Shown piece after piece: positions 18,909 through 26,766 of a stretch of DNA of 64,000 bases. Under the pieces are notes generated by a model, which was not told where the DNA came from, made no database searches, and worked only from the letters and a program-made list of their open reading frames with translations. Position 1 is the first letter of the stretch. Each line of letters opens with the position of its first letter. This DNA comes from JAAZNO01 sp012798275 (GTDB taxonomy: Bacteria; Chloroflexota; Anaerolineae; B4-G1; SLSP01). A program made the translations under genes and the position numbers. Where the stretch lies: contig DAOPQD010000001.1 in assembly GCA_035347995.1 (NCBI GenBank), positions 78,929 to 142,928 of the forward strand, in the 5' to 3' direction.

Positions 18909-19835
18909 TCACAAAATAGGAGGACGATTTGCCTGGCTCAGTATCTTAGACCAAATGGCAAGGGCCAGGCCCGGGTCAGCGTGTCCCTGCTGACGCAACT
19001 CTACCAGCTGTTGGAGATACTTTTGCCGTAATTCTTCCTGCTGTTGAAGGCTTTCCTTTCGCTGTTGGCTGATCATGTTGGCAATGGCTGCCAGCACTGC
19101 AGCGATGAGCGCCAGACCTGACATGGCGGAGGGCGTGCCGAGAGAAAAAGCGAGGGTCAATTGCGCCTCTCTGGCCGCAGCCTGCATCCCATTGCTGCTG
19201 ATGCAGAGGGTGCGCCCGCCTTTTGCCTGCCCCAGACGCAGAACGTAGCTTAGATTGAGTTGCGGGCCTTCATGGCCTAAGGCCAACAGCGCATCTCCCG
19301 CCTGGACCTGATCCAGGTACATCGCCGTGCTCAACAGGTTGGATTCAAACGCTTCCGCCGCCAATCCGAGATTTTGCAGTTCTTGCGCGAACGCCTGTCC
19401 CAAATGTATCGCCGAGCCTTCTGCGGTGATCCAGATAGCGGGAACTGCGTTGAGCGTCGCGCCGATTTCTTCCAGCAGCCGCAAGTCTGCAGGGGAGAGG
19501 TATTGGAGCGGTTGGTAGATCTTTTGGAGCTGGGCTGCCAGACGCTGTTCTTCCGTTGCCTCTGATGCCTTTGAGTCCATGTCCGACAGCTGGCGCGGCG
19601 CGGTGATGTGTTCGTGAATGTACTGTTTGATCTCCTGGGAAAGTTCGCGATAGCCCGTATAGCCCAGTTCTTGCGCAAACCGCACGACGGTCGCCGGATC
19701 AACTTCCAACCGCTGCGCGAGCTCGGTCGCCGTGAGGAGCGCCGCCTCGAGAGTGTGGTTCAGGATGAAATCGGCCAGCCGGCGGAATCCCGGGGAGAAC
19801 TGCGCGTAGCCGTTTCTGATGCGGTCTTTAAACAT
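18909..19835 (-). CDS. RpiR-like transcriptional regulator (first of three) with divergent SIS domain
   Basis: A 308-residue protein whose N-terminal helix-turn-helix is clearly RpiR-type (GFRRLADFILNHTLEAALLTA, VDPATVVRFAQELGYTGYRE). The middle region (about residues 120-240) keeps only the outline of a SIS domain (IWITAEGSAIHLGQ, GDALLALGHEGPQ, LCISSNGMQA). The C-terminus is a Gln-rich, probably coiled-coil helix (about 250-295) missing from the two paralogues. It is the first gene of the three-gene unit and has a promoter (19914-19941) and a palindromic candidate operator (19870-19887) upstream. It may have lost or changed sugar-phosphate sensing. Confidence 0.82.
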   Translation of the reverse strand: MFKDRIRNGYAQFSPGFRRLADFILNHTLEAALLTATELAQRLEVDPATVVRFAQELGYTGYRELSQEIKQYIHEHITAPRQLSDMDSKASEATEEQRLAAQLQKIYQPLQYLSPADLRLLEEIGATLNAVPAIWITAEGSAIHLGQAFAQELQNLGLAAEAFESNLLSTAMYLDQVQAGDALLALGHEGPQLNLSYVLRLGQAKGGRTLCISSNGMQAAAREAQLTLAFSLGTPSAMSGLALIAAVLAAIANMISQQRKESLQQQEELRQKYLQQLVELRQQGHADPGLALAIWSKILSQANRPPIL

Positions 19836-19869
19836 TTGAATCCCTTGTTAATGTTTGCATATGCATTGT

Positions 19870-19887
19870 AACTGGTATCAACCAGTT
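19870..19887. promoter_or_regulatory. candidate operator palindrome upstream of the rpiR trio
   Basis: AACTGGT-ATCA-ACCAGTT: a perfect 7-bp inverted repeat with a 4-bp spacer, 35 bp before the first rpiR start and about 20 bp downstream of the predicted transcription start. The size and position suit autoregulation by an RpiR dimer. No copy was seen before the other two genes. Confidence 0.5.
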
Positions 19888-19913
19888 GTGAGGCTCAGTT
19901 TTTGAATACATGT

Positions 19914-19941
19914 ATTATATCACACCCAATCAGAAACGCAA
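19914..19941 (-). promoter_or_regulatory. promoter of the rpiR trio
   Basis: On the minus strand, TTGCGT (19941-19936), a 16-bp spacer and a perfect TATAAT (19919-19914). The local AT-rich stretch stands out against the high-GC surroundings. The remainder of the 311-bp gap to 20147 shows no other clear feature. Confidence 0.55.
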
Positions 19942-20146
19942 GAGTCAAATGTCATTCCATCCAAAACTTGATTCTGTCTCCGGGCTCCATGGAGCGGTAT
20001 TTGTTGAATCGGGGACGCTGCGCTGGGCCGGCGGAATGGCGTTTGATTGCTGCCGGGTTTCGGCTACAATCGAGGGGCGGCCATGCCCGGCGCTGACGTG
20101 TCAGGCGTGACTTTACCCTTCCCGGGTCGGTTCAACGAGGATACCC

Positions 20147-20686
20147 ATGCGTGCGTTGATGCGATTTTTGAGTGGCTGTTGTCTGCTGGTGACGCTGGCG
20201 GCGTGCAGGGGGGATCGCATGCCGGCCGAAGTGACGCCGAAACCGGCAGTTGTGGCGGAGCAATGGGCGATTGCTGCTGAGGCGAGCTCGCGCTACGCTT
20301 CCCCGGATTGGAGCCCCGCGCGGGCGACGGGAGCGCCGGACGTGCAGATGTGCGCCGACGACCCCCGCGCCTGGGCCTCGGCGCGGGGCAATGGTCTGGA
20401 GTGGTTGCAGCTGCGTTTCGAGAAGCCGGTCTACGCCACGGAAGTCCGCGTCTTTCAGACCCTGGGGCCGGGCGCTATCGCGCGCGTGCATTTGCTGGAT
20501 GTGGCCGGCGGGCAAAATCTGGTGTGGGAAGGGACGGATACCTCTCTGATCTGTCCAGGGGTGTTCACGGCCTCATTCCCGCGCACCGACTACCTCGTTG
20601 TGGGGGTGCGTCTCGAACTGGATGAATCGCGCACTGGCTTTTGGAATCAGATTGACGCAGTCGAGCTGGTCGGCATTCTGCCGTAA
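20147..20686 (+). CDS. lipoprotein with F5/8 type C-like (discoidin-like) domain
   Basis: A 179-residue exported protein. Its signal peptide ends in a lipobox (VTLAAC, Cys near residue 20), predicting lipid anchoring. The mature part has the outline of a discoidin-type beta sandwich: YASPDWSPARATGAPD near the start, then EWLQLRFEKPVYATEVRVFQ, and DYLVVGVRLELDES near the end with a final IDAVELVG strand. Such domains commonly bind carbohydrate or surface polymers. GAGGATACCC precedes the ATG at 20147; an in-frame ATG at 20159 is also possible. It converges on the DprA-like gene, whose stop lies 5 bp away. Specific ligand unknown. Confidence 0.65.
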   Translation: MRALMRFLSGCCLLVTLAACRGDRMPAEVTPKPAVVAEQWAIAAEASSRYASPDWSPARATGAPDVQMCADDPRAWASARGNGLEWLQLRFEKPVYATEVRVFQTLGPGAIARVHLLDVAGGQNLVWEGTDTSLICPGVFTASFPRTDYLVVGVRLELDESRTGFWNQIDAVELVGILP

Positions 20687-20691
20687 GGGAG

Positions 20692-21645
20692 TTATTTCCC
20701 CAGCAGCCGACGCCGCAGCACTTCGGGGATGGCGCCGCCGCGTTCCAGAATGCGCAGCGCTTCTGCCGGGGGCAGGGGAGGCAAAGGCGGCGCTGTGAGA
20801 GGGGCTTCCGCGGGAGGGGCCGGCGGTTCACCCCCGCTTTGACTCAGCCAGAGCAGCACCTCGCCCGGTTCATCGGTGACGTGCAATCCCAGCAGCGGCG
20901 TCGCGGGAGGGGGCGTCGGCGTGAGCCATAGCGTCCGCGCCGCCGGGAGAGAAGCGATCGGGGGGGCGGTACTGACCCACAAAAGCAGCTCTGCCGCGCC
21001 GAGCTCTACTTGCAGCAGGGAGGCGTCCCATTTGGCGTTGGCGGTCGCGCCGGGAGTCAGCGGGCTGACCAACAACAGGCGTCCCTCTGCCAGAAAGTGC
21101 TGTTCCTGAGGGCTGAGCTCGAGCGTTTCGAGCCCCTGCCGCGCAAAAAGGAGCGCCTCCCCTTCGGAATCGGCGAGCTCGCTGAGCAGGAGCGTGGCTT
21201 GTGCGGCGCCCCGCGTCGCGGCGGGCAACATCCCCTCGCCGAGCAGCTGACTCAACGCCTCCTGCAACAGGGCGGCCGCGGCTTCGTCGAGGGGGGCGGG
21301 GGGCACGACCAGGAGCGGGCGGGCCAGGAGGCGGGGGTCGCCGCGGTAGAACAACAGCGCCGGGCGCAACTTCGCCTCGAGTTGTAGCAGTCTGGAGGGA
21401 TAGAGCGGCTCATTCCACCGAATTGCGGCGACGGACTCGAGACTCTCCGGGGGGCGCAGGGCGGCGATCTCCGCGTCGGAAAACCCCGCGGCGAGAGCGC
21501 TTTCCGGCAGGGCGGCTAGCGCCGCTTCTAGTGTGATCCCCTGCGTGCGCCAGGTCTCCAGCAGGCTTTTGGCGCGCGAGGTGGCGAGCCCCTCTTTGTA
21601 AAGAAGCCAGTACCAGAGCTGGGTTTCGCGGTTGGCAGCGTTCAT
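20692..21645 (-). CDS. degenerate DprA/Smf-like protein
   Basis: A 317-residue protein resembling DNA-processing protein A in outline. A helical N-terminus (LWYWLLYKEGL, about residues 10-70) looks like the DprA helix-hairpin-helix/SAM region. Then comes YPSRLLQLEAKLRPALLFYRGD (about 82-103), close to the DprA pattern, and LVSPLTPGA followed by ELLLWVST where DprA has its SE-P-GT segment and following strand. The usual Rossmann GSR motif and the RNR-I motif that contacts single-stranded DNA are missing (VVPPAPLDE and KWDASLLQ instead). A Pro-rich linker joins a short C-terminal helical piece. DprA normally loads RecA on incoming DNA; this copy probably does not do so in the standard way. It overlaps dtd by four bases. 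The assignment is tentative. Confidence 0.5.
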   Translation of the reverse strand: MNAANRETQLWYWLLYKEGLATSRAKSLLETWRTQGITLEAALAALPESALAAGFSDAEIAALRPPESLESVAAIRWNEPLYPSRLLQLEAKLRPALLFYRGDPRLLARPLLVVPPAPLDEAAAALLQEALSQLLGEGMLPAATRGAAQATLLLSELADSEGEALLFARQGLETLELSPQEQHFLAEGRLLLVSPLTPGATANAKWDASLLQVELGAAELLLWVSTAPPIASLPAARTLWLTPTPPPATPLLGLHVTDEPGEVLLWLSQSGGEPPAPPAEAPLTAPPLPPLPPAEALRILERGGAIPEVLRRRLLGK

Positions 21646-22109
21646 GGTGCGCTCGCCGGCTCTTTTTCGAGGATGAGGGTGACCGGCCCGTCGTTGACGA
21701 GCTCGACTTCCATGTGAGCGCCGAAGATGCCGGTTTCCACGGGCAATTGCAGCTCGCGCAGCGCCTCCCGCAGGGCCGCGCAGTATTGCGTGACCAGAGG
21801 TTCGGCGATTTCCGGCGGCGCGGCCTGGGTGAAGGAAGGACGAAAGCCGCGACGAATGTCTCCGTGCAGGGTGAATTGGGAGATCACCAACACGCCGCCC
21901 TGGATGTCCTGTACCGACAGATTCATCTTCCCCTCAGCATCGGAAAAAATGCGCAGGTTGGCGGTCTTGTGCGCCAGCCAGCGAGCCTCCTTTTCCGTAT
22001 CCCCTGCGGCGATGCCGAGCAGGACCAGCAATCCCGGCCCGATGGCGCCGACGCGGTGGCCTTCCACGGTGACCGAAGCGCGAGTGACCCGTTGAATGAC
22101 GGCACGCAT
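21642..22109 (-). CDS. dtd: D-aminoacyl-tRNA deacylase
   Basis: A 155-residue cytosolic enzyme that hydrolyses D-aminoacyl and glycyl-mischarged tRNAs. It begins MRAVIQRVTRASVTVEG, the canonical Dtd start, so ATG 22109 is chosen and upstream codons are excluded. The two active-site motifs are present: SQFTL near residue 78 and NDGPVTL near residue 140, the latter with the cross-subunit Gly-Pro pair. Length matches the family (about 150). It starts 2 bp after acpS and its stop overlaps the DprA-like start (ATGA). Confidence 0.96.
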   Translation of the reverse strand: MRAVIQRVTRASVTVEGHRVGAIGPGLLVLLGIAAGDTEKEARWLAHKTANLRIFSDAEGKMNLSVQDIQGGVLVISQFTLHGDIRRGFRPSFTQAAPPEIAEPLVTQYCAALREALRELQLPVETGIFGAHMEVELVNDGPVTLILEKEPASAP

Positions 22110-22111
22110 CG

Positions 22112-22492
22112 TTATCTCCCGGCGGCGACGACTGAGGCGATGGCCTGTCCCCCGTCGTGGGTGAGGCTCACGGCCCATTCGGTGAGCTGTTGTGAGCGGG
22201 CCAACGTTTCGGCATAGCCATTCAAGACGATGATGGGGCGTCCGCTGGGGGTGTTGAGGATTTCGACTTCATGCCAGCGGATGCCTACCGGCGACAACAA
22301 TCTCAAGCCCACTCCTAGCGTCTTGGCGACGGCTTCTTTGGCCGCGAAGTGCGCGGCCACCTCTGCCGGTTCCCGCCGAAGGTGCAGCAGCTCCCTGGGG
22401 GTGAAGATGCGCTCCAGAAACCGTTCGCCGTGCCGTTCGAGGACGCGCGCCATCCGGCGAATTTCGACGACGTCAATGCCATTGGCCAACAT
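22112..22492 (-). CDS. acpS: holo-[acyl-carrier-protein] synthase
   Basis: A 126-residue phosphopantetheinyl transferase that moves 4'-phosphopantetheine from CoA to acyl carrier protein. The start MLANGIDVVEI carries the Asp that binds Mg; the second motif AAHFAAKEAVAKTLG (residues 46-60) holds the catalytic Glu and Lys; SLTHDGGQAIA lies near the C-terminus. Length is normal. The ATG at 22492 follows the M16 stop by 13 bp. The longer open frame upstream is a shadow of the M16 gene. Confidence 0.95.
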   Translation of the reverse strand: MLANGIDVVEIRRMARVLERHGERFLERIFTPRELLHLRREPAEVAAHFAAKEAVAKTLGVGLRLLSPVGIRWHEVEILNTPSGRPIIVLNGYAETLARSQQLTEWAVSLTHDGGQAIASVVAAGR

Positions 22493-22505
22493 TTGCCCCT
22501 CGACT

Positions 22506-23786
22506 TCAGGCCTGCGGCGGCCCCGAGACACCCAGCGCGAAGGCGGCGGGATTGAGCCAGCGCTGTGCGACGCTTTGGATGTCCGCTGCGGTGATCGCGG
22601 AAATGCGTTCTTCGTAGCGCAGCAGATAATCCAATCCCAACTCGAAGCGCTCGATGTGGGTGAGGTTGCCGGCGACGCCCTCGTTCGTCTCCAGGCGCAG
22701 CGGCAGGCTGCCGATGAGGTAGGCCTGGTTGTCCGCGAGTTCAGCGGCAGGGACGGGTTCCTCGTGCAGGCGCTGGACTTCGTCCAGGATGAGGGCGATG
22801 GCTTTCTCGACCTGGGCGGGATGCACGCCGGCGCGGGCCTGCCAGGGCCCCGGGCCGATAGCGCTCTCGAGGCTGCTGTAGACGTAGTAGGCGAGGCCAT
22901 TTTGCGAACGCACTTGCTCGCCGAGCCGTCCCATCATCCCAAAGATGCCCAGGACGGTGTTGGCGAGCTGGCACGCGAGGAAATCCGGCGAGCGTCGCGC
23001 CGGTCCGGGCCAGCCGAGCACCAGGTCGGTCTGCGTTTTTTCCGGCAAGGGGACGTATTGCTCGCGGCGCGTGGTAAGCGGCGGCACTGCGGGCAGCGGC
23101 GGGCGCGGGGGACGGGCGCCTTCCCAATCCCCAAAGGCATTTTGAACGGCGGTGAGAGCGGCCTCTACCTTGACGGCGCCGACGATGGTGATGACCATCC
23201 CCTGTGGCTTGATGCAGCGTTCGTGGAAGCTGCGCAAGTCGTCGCGGCGCAGGCGTCTCACACTGTCCAGGGTGCCGCTGACCTGGCGGTGGTAGGGATG
23301 CGCAGCGGGATAGGCGAGTTCGTGAAAGGCGCGGGAGGCGCGGGCGCGGGTGTCGAATTCTTGCTCACGCAGGGCGCTGAGCAGCTCGGCGCGCGCGCGT
23401 TCGACTTGCTCTGGCGCGAAGGTGGGATTTCGCATCACGTCGCTGCAGATGTCCAGCAGCAGCGGCAGCTGCTCCGTCAGCCCCTTGGCACCGAAGGCGG
23501 TGCTGTGCACACCGGCAGAAAAGCCGAAGGTCGCACCGACGGACTCCACTTCCTCATACAGCTGCTCGAAGGGACGGCGACGGGTGCCGCGCTCCATGAC
23601 GTCCACGGCCAGACTGGCGAGGCCTTCCTGGTCTTGGGGGTCGTCTTCCGCTCCGGCGAGCAGATAGCCGTCAAGGACCACGGACGGGCTGGCAAAGTTC
23701 TCGCGGGCCAGGACGGTGATGCCGTTGGGCAGAGTCTGCCGCAGCACATCGGCGGGGCCGGGTAACGCAACCTTGTTTCGGCGCAT
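22506..23786 (-). CDS. M16 family peptidase-like protein, non-catalytic partner subunit
   Basis: A 426-residue insulinase-family protein with the two-lobe M16 fold (TLPNGITVLARE at the start, second lobe from about residue 230). Where active M16 proteins have the zinc motif HxxEH, this one reads GLASLAVDVMERGT, so it cannot bind zinc in the usual way. An inactive partner beside an active M16B subunit (24011-25279) is a known heterodimer arrangement. The start at ATG 23786 (MRRNKVALPGP) is chosen over one at 23861 because the extra residues come from the GC-rich repeat. acpS follows after 13 bp. Confidence 0.85.
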   Translation of the reverse strand: MRRNKVALPGPADVLRQTLPNGITVLARENFASPSVVLDGYLLAGAEDDPQDQEGLASLAVDVMERGTRRRPFEQLYEEVESVGATFGFSAGVHSTAFGAKGLTEQLPLLLDICSDVMRNPTFAPEQVERARAELLSALREQEFDTRARASRAFHELAYPAAHPYHRQVSGTLDSVRRLRRDDLRSFHERCIKPQGMVITIVGAVKVEAALTAVQNAFGDWEGARPPRPPLPAVPPLTTRREQYVPLPEKTQTDLVLGWPGPARRSPDFLACQLANTVLGIFGMMGRLGEQVRSQNGLAYYVYSSLESAIGPGPWQARAGVHPAQVEKAIALILDEVQRLHEEPVPAAELADNQAYLIGSLPLRLETNEGVAGNLTHIERFELGLDYLLRYEERISAITAADIQSVAQRWLNPAAFALGVSGPPQA

Positions 23787-23808
23787 ACAATCTCCTTCGA
23801 ATTTTTTC

Positions 23809-23934
23809 TCCCCCTCCCCGACGGCGCATCGCCGTCGGGGAGGGGGCAGGGGGTGGGGCAAAAGCTACAGATTACAAAGGTTCAGCCATCGCCGTCTGGC
23901 TACCTGGCGCCAGGCTGAACAGTTACAAAAATAT
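23809..23934 (-). repeat. dispersed GC-hairpin repeat (inverted copy of 63734-63860)
   Basis: It contains a long CCCCGACGGC/GCCGTCGGGG hairpin, the text GGGGCAAAAGCTACAG, and a CCTGGCGCCAGG palindrome. The same elements occur in the opposite order and strand at 63734-63860. It fills the gap between the two M16 genes. Confidence 0.75.
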
Positions 23935-23949
23935 AGAAACCGTGCCTAC

Positions 23950-23989
23950 GGGTCCCCGTTCGCACGTTCCCCCGTTCGCACGTTTGCGC
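23950..23989. repeat. 8-bp tandem array, GTTCGCAC family (about five units)
   Basis: Units in register: GGGTCCCC, GTTCGCAC, GTTCCCCC, GTTCGCAC, GTTTGCGC. This is the same family, in reverse complement, as the arrays at 29433 and 34957. It sits between the M16 genes next to the hairpin repeat. Confidence 0.75.
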
Positions 23990-24010
23990 GTTACTTTGCG
24001 TCCCCGGCGG

Positions 24011-25279
24011 TCAATCTTGGGTGAGGTAGTGCCCCACGGTCATGTTTTGGGGGCGCAGGTAGGCATCGGCGACGCGCAGGACATCCTCGGCCGTGACCGC
24101 TTCCAGCCGCTCAAGGTAGTGCAGGAACCAGCTCGTGTCGGCGAAAATCTCGCTGAATCCCAGCCAGAAAGCCTGATTGGTGATGCTTTCGCTGGAGAAC
24201 GCGAAAAGCGCCCGCGCCTGGCGGATGGCTTTGGCCAGCTCTTCGGCGGTGATGGGTTCATGGCGGAGGAGCTCCAGTTCGGCGCGGAGGGCGTCTTCGA
24301 CTTCCGTGGACGAGTGGCCGGGGAGAACCGTGGCGCTGATGCGGTACAGGCCGGGGTCCACGGTGGGAATCAGGCTGGCGTTGACATCTGCAGCGAGCTC
24401 GCGGGCCACGACGGCGCGATAGAGCCGGCTGGTGTAGTTGGTGAGGCTGCCGCTTCCAACCAGCGAGCCGGCGCCGCCTGCCAGGACCGTGCTCAAGACC
24501 GTGAGCGCGTGCAGATCGGGATGGGTGGCTGGCGGCGTGTGAAAGGCCAGGGTCAGGTAATCTGTGCCGGCGTTCCCTTCGACGATCACCCGGCGTTCCC
24601 CGTGCTGCGGCGGTTCCTGCGCGGTGACGTGCGGCAGAGGTTCCCGCGGCGGGATTTTGTCGAAGGCCCTTTCGGTCATGCGCAGCATTTCCCCCGCATT
24701 GAAGTCTCCAGCGGCGGCGAGGATGGCGTTGTTGGGGGTGTAGTAGGTGCGGTAGTGCGCGTAGAGGTCGTCGCGGGTCAGCGTTTGCAGATCGCACAGG
24801 TGCCCGATCGTGTCGTGGCCGTAGGGGTGAACCCGAAAGGCGGCTGCCGTCAGCTCTTCGTCCAGCAGGAAGGTGGGATCGTTTTCGTTGCCCTGGCGCT
24901 CGCTGATGACGACCGTGCGCTCAGCGGCGACCTCGTCGGCGTCGAAGAGGGCGTTGGTCATGCGGTCGGCTTCGATGTCGAGGGCGAGGTAGGCCTTGGC
25001 CGAAGGCAGCGTCTCAAAGTAAGTGGTGAAGTCATACCAGGTCATGCCGTTGAGATAGCCGCCTTCCCGCGCGATGGCCTGATCGAGCTTTTGCCGGGGC
25101 CAACTGGCGGTCCCCTTGAACAGCATGTGTTCCACCCAGTGGGAGATGCCGGTGATTCCCAGGTGTTCGTTGCGGCTGCCGACGCGATACCAGATCCAGA
25201 CACTGGTCACCGGCGCACTGTGCGTTTCGCGCAGCACGACCGTCAGACCGTTTCCCAGCGTGGTTTTGAGCAAATTCAC
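24011..25279 (-). CDS. M16 family zinc metallopeptidase, catalytic subunit
   Basis: A 422-residue M16B peptidase (processing-peptidase/PqqL-like) with the inverted zinc motif HWVEH near residue 49 and the distal Glu in ERTVVISERQ about 75 residues later. Both zinc ligands and the catalytic Glu are therefore present. The second lobe, from about residue 220, carries the usual R-Y-like substrate-handling region. No signal peptide. GTG at 25279 was chosen because GGGAGG lies 5 bases upstream and the protein then starts NLLKTTLGNGLTVVL as in the family; ATG 25300 is an alternative. It forms a natural pair with the inactive subunit downstream. Confidence 0.92.
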   Translation of the reverse strand: MNLLKTTLGNGLTVVLRETHSAPVTSVWIWYRVGSRNEHLGITGISHWVEHMLFKGTASWPRQKLDQAIAREGGYLNGMTWYDFTTYFETLPSAKAYLALDIEADRMTNALFDADEVAAERTVVISERQGNENDPTFLLDEELTAAAFRVHPYGHDTIGHLCDLQTLTRDDLYAHYRTYYTPNNAILAAAGDFNAGEMLRMTERAFDKIPPREPLPHVTAQEPPQHGERRVIVEGNAGTDYLTLAFHTPPATHPDLHALTVLSTVLAGGAGSLVGSGSLTNYTSRLYRAVVARELAADVNASLIPTVDPGLYRISATVLPGHSSTEVEDALRAELELLRHEPITAEELAKAIRQARALFAFSSESITNQAFWLGFSEIFADTSWFLHYLERLEAVTAEDVLRVADAYLRPQNMTVGHYLTQD

Positions 25280-25336
25280 GGATGCCTCCCAGAGGCGCAC
25301 GAGCGCCGGATGGCTGGCCGGCGCCAGAAAGGGTTT

Positions 25337-26668
25337 TTAGCAGGCGCTTTCGCTCACGCCTTCGCCGTTGTAACCGCGTCCGATGCCCCGGTAGATGAAC
25401 CCCAGGGCCGCCATCGTCTGCGGGTCATAGATATTGCGTCCATCAATGAACACCGGCGCGCGCAGCACGGTTTTGATCCGCGCCAGGTCCAGGTGTTTGA
25501 ACTCATTCCATTCGGTAACGAGGATGAGCGCGTCGGCACCCTCGGCGAGCGTGTAAGGATCGGGCATCATTTCCACGTCAGGGAGAAGAGCGCTGGCGCC
25601 GGGCATGGCAACGGGATCGTAGGCGCGGACTCTCGCCCCGGCGCGCAGGAGGCTGTGCACGATGTCTATCGAGGGGGCGTCGCGCATGTCATCCGTGTTG
25701 GGCTTGAAGGCGAGCCCCAGCAGGCCGACGACTTTGCCCTTCAGGTCTTCGGGGAAAATCTCGCGGAGCTTGCGGACCGGCGCCTGACGTTGATCGGCGT
25801 TGATGTCCATCACGGCATGGAGCAGATGGGGATGGCGTCCCTCGGTTTCGGCCATGTACGCCAGCGCTTTGACGTCCTTGGGGAAGCAGGAACCGCCCCA
25901 GCCGATGCCCGCATCGAGGAAGAAGCGCCCGATGCGCTTGTCGAGGCCCATGCCGGCGGCGACTTCCTTCACGTCGGCACCCAGGGCCTCGCAGATATTG
26001 GCAATCTCGTTGATGAACGAGATCTTGGTCGCCAGGAAAGCGTTGGAGGCGTATTTGATCATCTCCGCCGTGCGCAGGTCGGTGATCATGATGGCGGAGC
26101 GCAGCGGCAGATGCAGCTGCGCCACTTTGGCGGCGGCGTCCTTGTGGGTGGAGCCCAGCACGGTGCGGTCGGGATTCATGAAATCGCTGATGGCGCTGCC
26201 TTCCCGCAGGAATTCCGGGCAGGAGACGACGGCGAATTCGGGCGCGTCGGGGCGACGATTGCGGATGATTTCGGCGACCCAATCGCCCGTGCCGACGGGA
26301 ACGGTGGATTTGTTGACGATGATCAGCGGATGGTCCATCACATCGGCGATGGATTCGGTGGCCATGCGCACATAGCGCAGATCGGCCTGCCCGTCTACAT
26401 CCGAGGGGGTGCCGACGGCGATGAAGACGAATTCCGCCTCCTGAATCGCTTCGGCATACGACGTGGTGAAGGACAGCCGTCCCGCTTTGACATTGCGCTC
26501 AACCAGCTCCTCAAGCCCGGGCTCGTAGATGGGCAAGATGTTCTGTTTGAGGTTGGCGATACGTTCCGTGTTGATATCGAGGCAGATGACGCGGTTGCCC
26601 AGGTCAGCAAAACAGGCCCCGCTGACCAATCCCACGTAGCCGACGCCAATTACGGCAATGTTTTTCAT
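25337..26668 (-). CDS. UDP-glucose 6-dehydrogenase
   Basis: A 443-residue cytosolic enzyme oxidising UDP-glucose to UDP-glucuronate in two NAD-dependent steps. The N-terminal Rossmann motif is VGVGYVGLVSG (residues 6-16); the central domain has the catalytic Cys in GWGGSCFPKD near residue 260; the C-terminal UDP-binding domain has GLAFKPNTDDMRDAPS near residue 325. UDP-glucuronate would feed exopolysaccharide or lipid glycosylation, in keeping with the glycosyltransferases at the left of the window. It could also be a UDP-ManNAc dehydrogenase relative, but the motifs favour the Ugd/TuaD type. The M16 gene follows after 57 bp. Confidence 0.92.
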   Translation of the reverse strand: MKNIAVIGVGYVGLVSGACFADLGNRVICLDINTERIANLKQNILPIYEPGLEELVERNVKAGRLSFTTSYAEAIQEAEFVFIAVGTPSDVDGQADLRYVRMATESIADVMDHPLIIVNKSTVPVGTGDWVAEIIRNRRPDAPEFAVVSCPEFLREGSAISDFMNPDRTVLGSTHKDAAAKVAQLHLPLRSAIMITDLRTAEMIKYASNAFLATKISFINEIANICEALGADVKEVAAGMGLDKRIGRFFLDAGIGWGGSCFPKDVKALAYMAETEGRHPHLLHAVMDINADQRQAPVRKLREIFPEDLKGKVVGLLGLAFKPNTDDMRDAPSIDIVHSLLRAGARVRAYDPVAMPGASALLPDVEMMPDPYTLAEGADALILVTEWNEFKHLDLARIKTVLRAPVFIDGRNIYDPQTMAALGFIYRGIGRGYNGEGVSESAC

Positions 26669-26714
26669 GCATGAACTCCTTTACCTGTTGGGATACGAAT
26701 GAAGATGATACCAC

Positions 26715-26754
26715 GAATCAGCGAATCGGCGAGTAAGCGAATAAGCGAATCTGT
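26715..26754. repeat. 8-bp tandem array, GAATCAGC family, five units
   Basis: Units: GAATCAGC, GAATCGGC, GAGTAAGC, GAATAAGC, GAATCTGT. A second five-unit array of the same family is at 54608-54647. It sits in the gap between ugd and ecfT and is more AT-rich than its surroundings. Confidence 0.75.
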
Positions 26755-26766
26755 GGAGTATTGCCC

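Noticed and set aside
23942..26674. 910-codon plus-strand open frame across the M16 and ugd genes
   Set aside because: It spans two well-supported minus-strand genes and a repeat, and shows no family motif.
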